DNA of 5,704 nt. Source: Oscillospiraceae bacterium (lineage in GTDB: Bacteria; Bacillota; Clostridia; Oscillospirales; Ruminococcaceae). The stretch is taken from assembly GCA_017440425.1 (NCBI GenBank), contig JAFSHJ010000300.1, positions 1 to 5,704 of the forward strand, read 5' to 3'. Below, in pieces: positions 5,454 to 5,704 of this stretch; the stretch's first letter is position 1; each line of letters begins with the position of its first letter. Below the pieces are notes generated by a model, which saw only the letters and a program-made list of their open reading frames with translations, was not told the origin of the DNA and made no database searches. A program made the translations under genes and the position numbers.

Positions 5454-5704
5454 TTTCTGCTCTCTTTTTGTTCTCAAACTCTTTTTTCATGCACCACAGA
5501 TTATATTTTTCCAGAGTGTCGTCAGCTTTTTCCTTTTCCAATTCTTCGCATTTGGCAATAAGGTAGTCATAATCAAGCTTTTTCGGCTCGCCCAGCATAT
5601 TCTGCATATTGCTGAAGAATATCTTCTCTGCAGTTTCTTCGCTGACTCCCGCAGCGGTATATTCTCTGTCAATATAGATATATTTTTCATCGGTGGATCC
5701 AAGC
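5446..5704 (-). CDS. C-terminal 85 residues of an upstream gene, cut by the window edge; possibly amidohydrolase-type
   Basis: A minus-strand frame is open from the right edge to TAA at 5448-5446, giving 85 residues that start LGSTDEKY and end KKRAEND. It has no start inside the window. The stretch AAGVSEETAEKIFFSNMQNMLG resembles the end of amidohydrolase (PF04909-like) proteins, where a phrase of the type GLSEEEKEKIxxxNAxRLLG closes the barrel; this is a weak match by eye. The last 35 residues are a highly charged helix (CEELEKEKADDTLEKY). Its stop overlaps the ATG of the next gene (ATGATTAA), so the two are probably co-translated. The coding call is supported by natural composition and the coupling; the family is uncertain. 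Confidence 0.7.
   Translation of the reverse strand, partial: LGSTDEKYIYIDREYTAAGVSEETAEKIFFSNMQNMLGEPKKLDYDYLIAKCEELEKEKADDTLEKYNLWCMKKEFENKKRAEND

Noticed and set aside
4725..5561. A 278-codon plus-strand frame opposite the DUF4832-type gene
   Set aside because: It spans two coupled minus-strand genes and a low-complexity Cys/Leu-rich product; no promoter or ribosome site precedes it.
5487..5702. A 71-codon minus-strand frame at the right edge
   Set aside because: The neighbouring minus-strand frame (5446-5704) gives a natural charged protein ending that overlaps the next start codon; the 71-codon product has an odd composition and is its shadow.
1..5704. Mobile element, phage, CRISPR array or defence system
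   Set aside because: No transposase, integrase, terminal repeats, spaced direct repeats, tRNA or defence-type domains were visible. The only repeats are the gene duplication and short palindromes.

Overview
The window looks like chromosomal DNA from a Bacillota (Firmicutes) member of the class Clostridia, possibly a gut-type Oscillospiraceae relative. The reasons are strong AAGGAGG-type Shine-Dalgarno sites at 6-8 base spacing, sigma-A promoters of TTGACT/TTTACA-17-TATAAT type, mixed ATG/GTG starts, moderate GC, tight gene packing and perfect hairpin terminators. The taxon is inferred from style only; no marker gene is present.

Layout from left to right. (1) A 12-bp perfect hairpin terminator (13-52, minus) follows a monocistronic minus-strand gene for a sugar phosphate isomerase/epimerase-type TIM barrel (61-924). 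Its promoter (945-973) is close to consensus. (2) An intergenic stretch (925-1069) holds divergent promoters and an inverted repeat. (3) A short plus-strand operon encodes a DUF2752 membrane protein (1070-1402) and, 25 bp later, a 129-aa unrecognised protein with one membrane hairpin (1428-1817). It ends in a 16-bp perfect hairpin shared with the convergent operon. (4) A minus-strand operon has two tandem, equal-length SGNH/GDSL hydrolase paralogs (2955-4004 first, then 1874-2923). It is driven by a strong promoter at 4041-4069 with a 16-bp palindrome just upstream. (5) A minus-strand operon enters from the right. It comprises the C-terminal 85 residues of a gene cut by the window edge (5446-5704), translationally overlapped by a 440-aa predicted glycoside-hydrolase-like/DUF4832-type protein (4131-5453), and it ends in a hairpin terminator at 4095-4131.

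The three minus-strand units together resemble a carbohydrate-utilisation neighbourhood: a sugar isomerase/epimerase, two acyl-esterase-like SGNH proteins and a glycosidase-like protein. None has a visible signal peptide, so they would act in the cytoplasm on imported (possibly acylated) sugars. That joint role is inference from family membership and proximity; the units have separate promoters and terminators. The plus-strand DUF2752 operon appears functionally unrelated.

The most notable points are the uneven divergence of the tandem hydrolases (about 83% identical over residues 1-240, about 42% over 241-300), the sharply different codon usage of the 129-aa gene, and the palindromes placed at two promoters. 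I found no phage, transposon, CRISPR, tRNA or rRNA, and no convincing undescribed system.
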